A DNA stretch of 10,314 nt from NCBI GenBank assembly GCA_028822675.1, contig JAPKDE010000080.1, forward strand, positions 1-10,314. The letters run 5' to 3'. The notes below the pieces were generated by a model that searched no databases, was not told the origin of the DNA, and worked only from the letters and a program-made list of their open reading frames with translations. Below, piece by piece: positions 1 to 6,478 of this stretch. The position numbers and the translations under genes are program-made. This stretch comes from Dehalococcoidia bacterium. Lineage in GTDB: Bacteria > Chloroflexota > Dehalococcoidia > UBA3495. How positions within the stretch are numbered: the stretch's first letter is position 1; the number at the start of each line of letters is the position of its first letter.

Positions 1-488
1 AAAATGGCGTTTGCGCCGTCCATTGAACCCCGGGCGATATGGGGCACAAAGGCGAATTTATTGGCGTGGTCGGTCTGAATGTAATGTGCGCCAATGTCGG
101 TCTCTTGCCAGACCACGGGCGGATCTGCCAATGCGCCGTCGTCACCAATGCTATGTACGGCAGCAGTCTTCTGGTAGTAATAGGCCGATAGCAGAAACTT
201 GCCTGTTTTATCGGTGGACATATGCACCGGGTCACCCTTTAAGGGGATGGAGCCGATGGCCGTAAGACCGCCGTTCTTGCGATCAATATTGAAACTGGTC
301 ATCCCATAGTCGTCAGCCTTACGGCGTCCGGCAAACAGGTATTTGTGCTCTGGGTCCATCGCCATGGGAGCGGGTCTACCCTTTAATTCAGCATCACCCA
401 GATGCTTCAACTTGCCAGTCTTCGGCGTCATGCTGAAGATGGCAATTCGGTCTTCTTCTTTAACGGACACGAACATATAATATGCCAA
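1..488 (-). CDS. Beta-propeller lactonase-family protein, N-terminal part (runs off the window)
   Basis: About 162 codons are visible and the 3' end lies beyond base 1. The reading frame has no stop. It shows repeated beta-propeller blade signatures: a start like AYYMFVSVKEEDRIAIFSM, then TGKLKHLGDAELKGRPAPMA, DPEHKYLFAGRR, and later STDKTGKFLLSAYY and QTDHANKFAFVPH. This pattern (a strand, then 'D..gkyLf.a', then a TG.L.. strand) is that of the 7-bladed lactonase family (PF10282, YbhE/carboxymuconate cyclase type), which hydrolyses or isomerises sugar or muconate lactones. Many members have no proven substrate. The start is chosen as TTG at 488-486, because GGAGG (500-496) sits 7 bases upstream and the protein then opens with the first strand; the first in-frame ATG comes only four codons later. 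No signal peptide is visible, so it is probably cytoplasmic. The gene is divergent from the helicase. Family confidence is good; the substrate is unknown. Confidence 0.75.
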   Translation of the reverse strand, partial: MAYYMFVSVKEEDRIAIFSMTPKTGKLKHLGDAELKGRPAPMAMDPEHKYLFAGRRKADDYGMTSFNIDRKNGGLTAIGSIPLKGDPVHMSTDKTGKFLLSAYYYQKTAAVHSIGDDGALADPPVVWQETDIGAHYIQTDHANKFAFVPHIARGSMDGANAI

Positions 489-494
489 TTGTTT

Positions 495-500
495 GCCTCC
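495..500 (-). promoter_or_regulatory. Ribosome binding site fixing a TTG start
   Basis: On the minus strand GGAGGC lies seven bases before TTG (488-486) of the lactonase-family gene. It is a near-consensus Shine-Dalgarno and is the reason for choosing TTG over the downstream ATG. Confidence 0.6.
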
Positions 501-626
501 GGGGGAGTGTTGTTGCCGAAGATGATATTAACACTCTATGGCCTTCAAAGCTTGCACTCAGCAGGGCCAATTTCACAAAATCTCCCTTTGGCGGACGTAT
601 TGGGTGTGCCCATTTTGGCGACAAAC

Positions 627-635
627 TGTTATACT
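627..635 (+). promoter_or_regulatory. Candidate extended -10 promoter for the helicase gene
   Basis: TG-T-TATACT forms an extended -10 box (TGn followed by a 5/6 match to TATAAT) in the intergenic region between the two divergent genes. The region 17 bases upstream has no good -35, which extended -10 promoters tolerate. It would start RNA near 642 and give the helicase mRNA a leader of about 150 bases. No clear promoter for the lactonase-family gene was found in the same 300-base gap. Confidence 0.35.
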
Positions 636-702
636 TGCCTTTGCAGCGACTAAATTCGTAACGGTTTCTAAACAGATTCCCAATGGATTCGTGGTCGCAA
701 CA

Positions 703-717
703 CGCGGTAAACCCGCG
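703..717 (+). other. Short G+C-rich hairpin in the helicase leader
   Basis: CGCGG, a five-base loop and CCGCG form a perfect 5-bp stem, extended to 6 bp by A702-T718 and followed by a T-rich run (TTATTTTGTT). It could act as a weak terminator or attenuator in the untranslated leader before the helicase. The stem is short and the U tract interrupted, so function is uncertain. Confidence 0.3.
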
Positions 718-792
718 TTATTTTGTTGACCGTAACCATGGGCCTGAGAGTGTGACTTGGCTCGGTAATCAGTCAAGGAGTAGACCCTCTCA

Positions 793-2937
793 GTGAGTTT
801 CAAAGAATTCTCCCTTCATCCTCAGGTGTTGTCCGGTGTTATATCCATGGGATACGACACCCCCACCCCCATTCAAGAACAGGCCATCCCGGTTGCGTTA
901 GAAGGGCGCGATCTATTGGGTTTGGCCCAAACAGGCACCGGCAAGACTGCCGCGTTCGTCTTGCCAATCCTGCACCACCTCGCCAGCACTCCCCCCAAAC
1001 GGGGAGTCCGCTATCTGGTACTTGCCCCAACCCGTGAACTGGCCGAACAGATTAACGACACGTTCAACATACTGGGCAAACACCTACGCATAAAAGCCGT
1101 CTCTGTCTATGGTGGCGTTGCTAAAGGCCCTCAGATCAACAAGATTCACCGCGGCGCACAGATTGTTGTCGCCTGCCCTGGCCGATTGTTGGACCACGTC
1201 AGCCACAAGGACATTGACCTCACCAACGTTGAGATATTGGTCTTGGACGAAGCCGACACCATGTGTGACATGGGGTTCCTGCCCGACGTTCAGCGGATTC
1301 TGAACCACGTACCACCCAAGCGGCAGACTTTATTCTTCTCGGCCACCATGCCCAAGGAGATTCGAGCCCTGGCCGTAAAGATTCTGAAAGATCCGGAGAC
1401 AATTCAGATCGGCAACAGTGCGCCGGCAGATACCGTCTCCCACTCCATATATCCGGTCCCGGACAAGCTCAAGAAGGATCTTTTGCTGGCTTTGTTGCAG
1501 CAGACCCCCACTGGTCGCGCATTAGTATTCACGCGCACCAAGCACCGGGCACGCACCCTGGCCTTGGAACTGGCAAAGAACAGGTTCCGGGTCGGCGCAC
1601 TACAGGGCAACATGTCTCAGAATGCCCGAAACCAGGCTATGGACGGGTTCCGCCACGGCAAGTTCGACATCATGGTGGCCACTGACATTGCCGCCCACGG
1701 TATCGACGTTCCGCAAGTTTCCCACGTAATCAACTTCGACTTCCCGAACACCACTGACACCTATACCCACCGCATCGGACGCACGGGTAGGGCCGAACAG
1801 ACCGGCGAGGCTTTCACCTTTGCCGCGGCTGAAGATGCCTCCATGGTTCGCCATGTGGAACGGGAACTGGGCATGAAGATCGAACGACGGCGCTTGGAAG
1901 GGTTCGACTACGGTAACTTCACCCCTGAAGAGCAGTTCCGTGAAGACAAAATGGGTCTATCTCGCGCCAGCGGTGGCCGCAGCAACGGAGGCCGCTCCGG
2001 ACAGAGCACCAGAGACCGCCGCCCAAGTGGCCAAAACCCCCGTAAGCCCGGCGCCTGGAGAACCGGCTCCCCTGAATATGGACGCCGCGAAGACCACCCA
2101 TCAACGGCAGGCAGCTGGACTGATGGGCCATCTGAGAACCGGTCCAACCAACCAGTTGGCGGCGGCGCAAGAGCCAGCTCGAATAACGGGCCGACCAACA
2201 GCAATTTATTCGACGGGGGTTCCAGCAACGGACGCTCGTCCAACGGAAGCTCCTATAACCGAGGTCCATCCAATGGTGGTTCGTCTAACGCAAGTTCGAA
2301 CAGCCGTGGGCCGTCCAACGGTGGTTCGTCTAACGCAAGTTCCTCAAACCGCGGGCCGTCCAACGGAAGTTCCTACAACCGTGGGTCGTCCAACAGCAGT
2401 TCGTCCAACGGCGGTTCATACAACCGTGGGCAATCCAGCGCCAGTTCGTCTAACGGGAGTTCATCCAACGGAAGTTCCTACAACCGTGGGTCGTCCAACG
2501 GCGGTTCATCCAACCGTGGGCAATCCAACGGCAGTTCGTCCAACGGGGGTCCGTCCAACGGAAACTCATCGAATGGCAGCGGCTATAACGGCAGACGTTC
2601 CGAGCAACCAACCGGTTCATCTTCCAGAGGCGGCAGCTCCACCGGGAATTCCACCGGGAACCGGTCGACCCAACCGGTGAGCGGAACTTACCGGACAGCG
2701 CCACCCGACGGTCGCGGTCCCAGCCAACCAACCGGCAGAGGCAACGGTCAAATTCTGGGACGAACTCCCAGCACTGAGATTGAGAACCGGAGAAAGTCCG
2801 GTCAAGTCTTAGGTAGAAGCGGCCCGCCGAGCGCTCCCAACGGACGCCGACGATCACAGAAACCTGGAGTCCCGTTGTTCCATCCCAAACCGGCAAGACC
2901 AGGGAAGCCCCGCGGTAACTCTGCAGGTAAACACTAA
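793..2937 (+). CDS. DEAD-box RNA helicase with long N/G/S-rich repeat tail
   Basis: 714 residues; an ATP-dependent RNA helicase acting on structured RNA (ribosome assembly, RNA decay or cold adaptation are typical roles). All core motifs are readable: Q motif region with TPIQ (25-28), motif I AQTGTGKT (45-52), Ia PTRELA (79-84), GG (107-108), Ib as CPGR (128-131), II DEAD (152-155), III SAT (183-185), V ATDIAAHGID (296-305, His where Arg is usual), VI HRIGRTGR (326-333). The core ends near residue 370, which is normal size. The rest, about 340 residues, is a low-complexity basic and polar tail. Residues 476-600 are 25 consecutive pentapeptides of the type [GS]-[SPQ]-[SY]-N-[GR]. The end (about 640-714) is Arg/Lys/Pro-rich, as expected for RNA contacts. 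The GTG start fits the family N-terminus (F..L.P..L..I...GY..PTPIQ); AAGGAG lies 12 bases upstream, a long spacing. RhlE/DeaD-like, but no specific symbol is justified. Confidence 0.95.
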   Translation: MSFKEFSLHPQVLSGVISMGYDTPTPIQEQAIPVALEGRDLLGLAQTGTGKTAAFVLPILHHLASTPPKRGVRYLVLAPTRELAEQINDTFNILGKHLRIKAVSVYGGVAKGPQINKIHRGAQIVVACPGRLLDHVSHKDIDLTNVEILVLDEADTMCDMGFLPDVQRILNHVPPKRQTLFFSATMPKEIRALAVKILKDPETIQIGNSAPADTVSHSIYPVPDKLKKDLLLALLQQTPTGRALVFTRTKHRARTLALELAKNRFRVGALQGNMSQNARNQAMDGFRHGKFDIMVATDIAAHGIDVPQVSHVINFDFPNTTDTYTHRIGRTGRAEQTGEAFTFAAAEDASMVRHVERELGMKIERRRLEGFDYGNFTPEEQFREDKMGLSRASGGRSNGGRSGQSTRDRRPSGQNPRKPGAWRTGSPEYGRREDHPSTAGSWTDGPSENRSNQPVGGGARASSNNGPTNSNLFDGGSSNGRSSNGSSYNRGPSNGGSSNASSNSRGPSNGGSSNASSSNRGPSNGSSYNRGSSNSSSSNGGSYNRGQSSASSSNGSSSNGSSYNRGSSNGGSSNRGQSNGSSSNGGPSNGNSSNGSGYNGRRSEQPTGSSSRGGSSTGNSTGNRSTQPVSGTYRTAPPDGRGPSQPTGRGNGQILGRTPSTEIENRRKSGQVLGRSGPPSAPNGRRRSQKPGVPLFHPKPARPGKPRGNSAGKH
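2218..2592 (+). repeat. 15-bp tandem coding repeat (25 units) in the helicase tail
   Basis: Twenty-five in-frame 15-bp units, each encoding a pentapeptide. Asn is at position 4 in 23 of the 25 (exceptions SSNSR and GQSSA). Typical units are GPSNG, GSSNA, SSYNR, SSSNG and GQSNG. Neighbouring 45-bp blocks (for example those beginning at 2263 and 2308) are nearly identical, which points to recent duplication by slippage or unequal exchange. Third-position differences between other units indicate older copies under selection for the peptide. The long spurious frames on both strands across this tract are a by-product of the repeat. Confidence 0.9.
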
Positions 2938-2943
2938 GCAATT

Positions 2944-2983
2944 AAAATAAAAACCCCGGTCTTACGACCGGGGTTTTTATTTT
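2944..2983. terminator. Perfect bidirectional rho-independent terminator
   Basis: AAAATAAAAACCCCGGTC pairs perfectly with its complement (18 bp) around a TTAC loop. This gives a GC-rich stem core flanked by A and T tracts, so it works in both directions. It serves the helicase (plus) and the convergent membrane-protein gene (minus). The TAA stop of the latter (2979-2977) lies inside the right arm. Confidence 0.95.
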
Positions 2984-3353
2984 CTCGGCACTTTTTTTCT
3001 CTTTCCGGTAGCCAGTTGCACCTTCACGCAGGCCCAGACCTGTAACAGAAACAATGGCGCCGCCAGCACCATGGTCGGAGCCAGTAGCAGCGTGAACGGT
3101 ATGGGCACCGCCAACGCGATGGTGGTAATAAAGGTGATTGGTAGACTGCCCCGCTTGCGGTTGGCCCGGTGCGCCGCAAGGGACATCGCTAACGACTCCA
3201 CCAAAATCGCCCCCAAGCCCACTCCCAAAATAGCAGCGCCGAGGCATTCCAGCCCTCCCTCACAGCGAGCGGCCGCGATGAAACCACCGGCAAACGCACC
3301 AGCAACCCCAAAAAGGTCACCGCGATATACATATAGAACTTCGAAGTTTTCAT
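2977..3353 (-). CDS. Small four-helix membrane protein, frameshifted
   Basis: Two minus-strand frames together give one coherent protein of about 125 residues. ATG at 3353 opens MKTSKFYMYIAVTFLG. The membrane-protein sequence then continues one frame back as VAGAFAGGFIAARCEGG, then ILGVGLGAILVESLAMSL, ITFITTIALAVPIPFTLL and APTMVLAAPLFLLQVW, ending in the basic tail GKRKKVPRK. Four hydrophobic segments and a positive-inside tail suggest an inner-membrane protein; I do not recognise a family. The break lies in the T5G4 homopolymer at 3314-3306. Unshifted reading stops after 54 residues with a non-membrane-like tail. One missing base, or a -1 slip on T-TTG-GGG, would restore the full protein. 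No Shine-Dalgarno is evident before ATG, though a TATAAT lies 39 bases upstream. The gene may instead have been trimmed to begin inside the second frame (TTG 3228, 83 residues). Confidence 0.55.
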
Positions 3354-3392
3354 AGCTATGGTGTGTCGTCGCCTTGTCCGGTTCCGGTCGTA

Positions 3393-3398
3393 ATTATA
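3393..3398 (-). promoter_or_regulatory. Candidate -10 box for the four-helix membrane protein gene
   Basis: A perfect TATAAT on the minus strand (context GGTTATAATTA), 39 bases before ATG at 3353. No convincing -35 is seen at 16-18 bases. Placement and match are good, the partner element is weak. Confidence 0.4.
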
Positions 3399-3470
3399 AC
3401 CAGCGGCGGTCCAAGCAAGCTGTCGAAAAGACACCAAAAACAGCCTAAACCAGGCCGTTGTCACCCAAAC

Positions 3471-3507
3471 AAAAGAAGCATCCCTATCGAGCAGGGGTGC
3501 TTCTTTT
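3471..3507 (-). terminator. Rho-independent terminator after the DUF6789-like gene
   Basis: A 15-bp inverted repeat (AAAAGAAGCA-CCCCT type) with one internal mismatch and a 7-base loop, flanked by A and T runs. On the minus strand it follows the stop at 3546 and ends in TTTTG. The single imperfect pair is G-U on the plus strand and C-A on the minus. It insulates the two damaged membrane-protein genes from each other. Confidence 0.8.
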
Positions 3508-3545
3508 CAAAACCTTTCGTGATTGCTAGGTTTTGGGGTTAGTTG

Positions 3546-4002
3546 CTAAACACCGCCAAAGACGTCGTAAAACACTCCCACCAGCACACCAAACATCAAA
3601 TGCAGCATCAGGAATCCCATGGTTGTGGCCATTGGATAATTAATGGCAAATGCTCCTGGGGCTTCCAGACTCCCATCTTTAATTCGCGGGTGCATCACCG
3701 GCATCATGCCCATAATCATTCCGGCGATTACCCAGTACGCGGCCCCAAACTGCCAGGTTGGTGTCGAAGTCGAACGCTTGGTAGAGTCCCACGTGGGCCA
3801 GGGCAAAGGCCACGCTCATACCGGCGTGGATCATTGCGCCAGACATGTAAGCCAGGACCTTTTCCCCAAACATCATGCTGCCGAGCATGTAGAGCAGGTA
3901 CATCTTCATCAGTTTCGGCATCATGAAGATTCCGATTTAGAGTACTGCGGTCATCGCCGCGCCGGCGACCAGACCTGCATAGATTGTTGCTGGATCGTCC
4001 AT
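3546..4002 (-). pseudogene. DUF6789-like membrane protein, two inactivating lesions
   Basis: The reconstructed protein is about 151 residues with four membrane segments: MDDPATIYAGLVAGAAMTAVL, then IGIFMMPKLMKMYLLYMLGS, a middle part MMFGEKVLAYMSGAMIHAGM with FALAHVGLYQAF, and after a frame change AAYWVIAGMIMGMMPVMHPR and MATTMGFLMLHLMFGVLVG. The arrangement (A.G..AT..MT, a LGSM.FG loop, a G...HL.FG..LG..YD end) resembles the DUF6789 family of bacterial membrane proteins of unknown role; this is recognition by pattern, moderately sure. Lesion 1 is TAA at codon 22 (3939-3937), in the middle of the first helix, one base from Tyr TAC. Lesion 2 is one extra base in the TTTGGGG run near 3743, after ...NLAVW. 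The MMPKL start downstream of the stop would lose the first helix and still meet the frameshift. Either a recent pseudogene or sequence error; the substitution argues for the former. Confidence 0.6.
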
Positions 4003-4156
4003 ATATCCCGCTAGAATCGGTGACGTTTCTCATCATCCGTAGACTTAGATCCTCGTCTATCCAAGAGGTCGCGCCGACGCCGTATGGCAGCACAGTACCA
4101 GGACTAGTTCCGGCTAATCTCGCCGGGCGGAGAGTGTGGAAAATCCAGGGGACAAT

Positions 4157-4188
4157 AACCACGCAACCCACTGCGGGTTTACGTGGTT
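4157..4188. other. Intergenic hairpin without a U tract
   Basis: Arms at 4157-4169 and 4175-4188 (AACCACGCAACCC against GGGTTTACGTGGTT) pair over about 13 bp with one bulge and one G-T pair, around a 5-base loop. It lies 17 bases beyond the stop of the LLM oxidoreductase, where a terminator is expected, but no T run follows on either strand. It may be a processing or stabilising hairpin at the mRNA 3' end. The rest of 4003-4204 shows no gene and no clear promoter. Confidence 0.45.
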
Positions 4189-4204
4189 GGACCAGAGTTA
4201 AAAA

Positions 4205-5137
4205 CTACCCGTTCTTGGGGAACTGGGGGAGTAATTCCTCTCCCAGTATTTGAAGCTGCTCCATGGTCTCGTCTGCGGGACACATGGGCCGCATCACAAA
4301 TTTGGAACCACCGGCGTCGACGTAACTCTGCACGTACTCAGCCACCTTCTCGACCGGGCCAACCGCTGTGAACTCCGTGAAATGGGCGTCTGGCCGATGG
4401 CGGGTGACAAAACGACCGGCCTTCTCCGTAGCGTCGGCAACATCGTCGGAGATGTAATAACCCATCAGGACACCGACGTGATCGTCTTCAATCTCGCGGT
4501 TGAATTCGTTGGCAGTCTCAAACAGGATGCCGCAGCCCTCTTTTACTTCCTCCGGAGTTGCGCTGGACACGAGCCAGCCGTCACCGACCCGTCCAACACG
4601 TCTGGCAGCCGCAGGAGAGCGTCCGCCAATCCAAACCGGGGTGGAAGGCTGCAGATAGGGTTTGGGGGTCACAGTAACGTTGTGGCAGCTGAAGAACTCA
4701 CCCTCGTGGGTCACGTTTTCTTCCTCCCAGAGTCGGCGCATCAGCGCGATGCCTTCATCAGTTCGGGGACCACGACGCTCTTTGGAGACGCCGCAGGCCT
4801 CGTACTCCTCTGGCTCTTCTTGTCCCAAACCCACCGCTGGGAAGAACCGCCCTTGGGACAGGTAGTCCAGAGTTGCAATCTGCTTGGCCAGTACCACCGG
4901 GTTGCGCAGGGGCATGGCCAACACGCTGGTGCCGACTTTCAGCCGATCTGAGTAAGCCAGAACCATGGAACAGGCCATCATAGGCTCCAGACTAAATTTC
5001 TCGCCTACGATCCGGTCGCTCAGCCAGAGGGAGTCGTAATTGTACTTATCGCCAATCTCCACCAACTTCCGGAGGTAATCGTGGTCAGCTCCACCTTCTC
5101 CGAAGGCACCTGGCATGTAACCGATGGCAATACTCAT
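4205..5137 (-). CDS. LLM-class (luciferase-like) F420- or flavin-dependent oxidoreductase
   Basis: 310 residues, a typical length for the bacterial luciferase-like TIM-barrel superfamily (PF00296), which uses reduced flavin or coenzyme F420 for hydride transfer or monooxygenation. Visible family signatures are YDSLWLSDRIVG (34-45), the VGTSVLAMPLRNPVVLAKQ stretch (68-86) and LDYLSQGRFFPAVGLG (90-105), the RRG.RTDE.I..MRRLW helix (121-136), the TPVWIGGRSPAAARR (166-180) cofactor-binding region, and VGDGW (184-188). The C-terminus (TAVGPVEKVAEYVQSYVDAG) is the usual 'G.pe.v...l..y.daG' ending. The start is set at ATG 5137-5135, because the N-terminal strand MSIAIGYMPG fits the family and a TATAAT sits just upstream at 5183-5178; the 44 extra residues of the longer frame (GTG 5269) overlap the preceding gene and look unrelated. 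A weak GTGAGA precedes the start. The substrate cannot be told; the epimerase upstream may share the pathway. Confidence 0.9.
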   Translation of the reverse strand: MSIAIGYMPGAFGEGGADHDYLRKLVEIGDKYNYDSLWLSDRIVGEKFSLEPMMACSMVLAYSDRLKVGTSVLAMPLRNPVVLAKQIATLDYLSQGRFFPAVGLGQEEPEEYEACGVSKERRGPRTDEGIALMRRLWEEENVTHEGEFFSCHNVTVTPKPYLQPSTPVWIGGRSPAAARRVGRVGDGWLVSSATPEEVKEGCGILFETANEFNREIEDDHVGVLMGYYISDDVADATEKAGRFVTRHRPDAHFTEFTAVGPVEKVAEYVQSYVDAGGSKFVMRPMCPADETMEQLQILGEELLPQFPKNG

Positions 5138-5177
5138 AATATTCTCACTTTGGCTCTGGTTTCTCTCGATTAGGCCG

Positions 5178-5183
5178 ATTATA
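5178..5183 (-). promoter_or_regulatory. Candidate -10 box for the LLM oxidoreductase
   Basis: A perfect TATAAT (context GGGTTATAATCGG) on the minus strand in the 91-base gap between epimerase and oxidoreductase, with RNA expected to start near 5171. The -35 region is poor. Its position downstream of the longer frame's GTG (5269) supports the shorter start. Confidence 0.4.
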
Positions 5184-5228
5184 ACCCAATCCCCGTGACG
5201 ACTAACTCTTGCCCTATTAATCACGGTA

Positions 5229-6170
5229 TTAACCGCTGATGGAATCCAGACCAGCCTCGGTGCGGGCATCGTTGATGTGATCCAGGATCCGCTGCCTCAG
5301 GGGTGCAATCTCGTATCCAAGATCGGCGAGCATCCGGCTGTTGTCCAGGTTGTACACGTGGGGCACCACCTGATCGCCGGTGGTTATGTCAGCGTCCGGA
5401 ATGAATTCCTTGACGATCTCGGCCATGTCTTTGATGGAGCACATTGTGCCGCCGGATATGTAAATCGAGTGGTTAAGCTTCTCGGCCAAGGCAACTCGCA
5501 CAAAGATCTCTGCGGCGTCTTCGGCATGAATCATTGGAGACTGCTCGTCCTGATGGAACGGCATGCTAACTGGCTTCCCAATTGCAGGTAGCGACATCAG
5601 TAGTCCGCCGATCATCCCGGTGGCACCGGTGACTCTGCCGTGTCCAAACACCGTGCAGATGCGCACTGCACGCAGGTCCAGACCGTGTTTGTTGATGTAC
5701 TGCTTGGCTGAATAATCGTTCACAGACTTGGTCATGCCGTACACGTTGATGGGATCATTCAGATCGTCTTCATTGATGGGCCGGTCGCCAAAGGTCTCCT
5801 GAACGCCGTAAACAGCGATGGAGCTGGCATAGACCACCCGTTCCACACCGGTCCAGCGGGCGGCTTCAAAGACATTGTTGGTGCCGCCAATGTTCACCTG
5901 CATGGCGTAGTGGTGCCGGTCTTCAGTGTCTGGTGGCAGGAGCGCCGCCATGTGGATGATTTTGGTTACCCCATGGGTATTGATGGCTTCTAAGATATGG
6001 GGCAGTTGGGTCACGTCACCCCGGTACATCTTGATGCGGTCCAGATACGGCTCCAGCGTTGCCCGAGGCGGTGCCAGGTCAAAACAGACAACCTCTTCAT
6101 CGCGTTCCAACAGTTTTCGGATGATCCGATTGCCAATGAATCCAGTGCCGCCGGTGACCATCACGGACAT
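5229..6170 (-). CDS. NAD-dependent epimerase/dehydratase (extended SDR)
   Basis: 313 residues, usual for extended short-chain dehydrogenases acting on nucleotide sugars or on steroid- and hydroxy-type substrates. The Rossmann glycine motif is TGGTGFIG (6-13). An acidic Asp31 closes strand 2 (CFDL) and indicates NAD rather than NADP. GDVT (51-54) and HMAALLPP (73-80) are the adenine- and nicotinamide-side loops. The active site is Ser117 (YASSIAVYG) with Tyr144 and Lys148 (YGMTK). The C-terminal half (SMPFHQDEQSPMIHAEDAAE, then ISGGTMCSIKDMAEIVKE) is the substrate domain typical of PF01370 members. ATG at 6170 follows GAGGGGG at about 5 bases, a strong site. It is the first gene of a minus-strand pair with the LLM oxidoreductase, separated by 91 bases. 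No substrate can be assigned. Confidence 0.93.
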   Translation of the reverse strand: MSVMVTGGTGFIGNRIIRKLLERDEEVVCFDLAPPRATLEPYLDRIKMYRGDVTQLPHILEAINTHGVTKIIHMAALLPPDTEDRHHYAMQVNIGGTNNVFEAARWTGVERVVYASSIAVYGVQETFGDRPINEDDLNDPINVYGMTKSVNDYSAKQYINKHGLDLRAVRICTVFGHGRVTGATGMIGGLLMSLPAIGKPVSMPFHQDEQSPMIHAEDAAEIFVRVALAEKLNHSIYISGGTMCSIKDMAEIVKEFIPDADITTGDQVVPHVYNLDNSRMLADLGYEIAPLRQRILDHINDARTEAGLDSISG

Positions 6171-6228
6171 AAAAGCCCCCTCGAAATATCGATATGAATT
6201 ACCGCCCCAGGCTGAGCATAGCCTTTAA

Positions 6229-6257
6229 ATCATATAGTCGAAAGCGAAGCCTCGCAA
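6229..6257 (-). promoter_or_regulatory. Sigma70-like promoter for the epimerase gene
   Basis: On the minus strand TTGCGA (6257-6252, 4/6 of TTGACA) is followed after exactly 17 bases by TATGAT (6234-6229, 5/6 of TATAAT). Transcription would begin near 6222, giving a leader of about 52 bases containing the strong GAGGGGG site. Confidence 0.55.
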
Positions 6258-6293
6258 CGCCCAGGTGCATTAACATAAGAACCCATAATCGGA

Positions 6294-6322
6294 TTGAGCC
6301 AAAATGGCTAGACGCGCATAAT
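6294..6322 (+). promoter_or_regulatory. Sigma70-like promoter for the metalloprotease remnant
   Basis: TTGAGC (6294-6299) and CATAAT (6317-6322, 5/6) with a 17-base spacer, on the plus strand upstream of the metalloprotease start at 6436. With the minus-strand promoter at 6229-6257 it makes the 265-base gap a divergent promoter region. It suggests the damaged gene may still be transcribed. Confidence 0.45.
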
Positions 6323-6421
6323 GCCTAAGACAACATCGGATTCCGGTTCATACCGTCTTCACACGAATCATGGGAATCATCATTGCATGATGGAATAAAG
6401 CACTGGAAGAGTCCACGTTTG

Positions 6422-6459
6422 AAGGAAACCCAAAAATGAAAAAATCAAGCTTAAGGTAA
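6422..6459 (+). other. Stranded RBS and first codons of the metalloprotease gene
   Basis: AAGGAA (6422-6427) stands a good distance before ATG 6436, which reads MKKSSLR and then hits TAA (6457-6459). The Met-Lys-Lys-Ser opening is that of a Sec signal peptide. It lies immediately upstream of, and in another frame from, the protease body, so it looks like the original gene start cut off by a deletion. The junction lies at roughly 6455-6461. Confidence 0.5.
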
Positions 6460-6478
6460 GCAAATTACTAAAGGCTAC

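Noticed and set aside
402..803. Short frames on both strands between the lactonase and the helicase
   Set aside because: They overlap the lactonase N-terminus or the leader, lack ribosome sites and recognisable protein features.
2218..2592. Possible CRISPR array or minisatellite without coding role
   Set aside because: Units are 15 bp, contiguous, without spacers, and stay in frame within a functional helicase gene.
1940..2680. Long plus-strand frame (246 codons) inside the helicase gene
   Set aside because: It overlaps the repeat tail in another frame; its low-complexity PT/VR pattern is just the 15-bp repeat read out of phase.
2450..2941. Minus-strand frame of 163 codons opposite the helicase tail
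   Set aside because: Antisense reading of the repeat (W-R-M-N-type monotony); no homology-like features or ribosome site.
3728..4171. 147-codon minus-strand frame covering the DUF6789-like region
   Set aside because: Its sequence is Arg/Gly/His-rich with no structure, whereas the alternative frames give clear membrane helices.
4250..4951. Plus-strand 233-codon frame
   Set aside because: It lies opposite the well-supported LLM oxidoreductase and has no protein-like motifs.
5138..5269. 44-residue N-terminal extension of the LLM oxidoreductase
   Set aside because: It overlaps the end of the epimerase gene, contains a promoter-like TATAAT, and is not part of the family fold.
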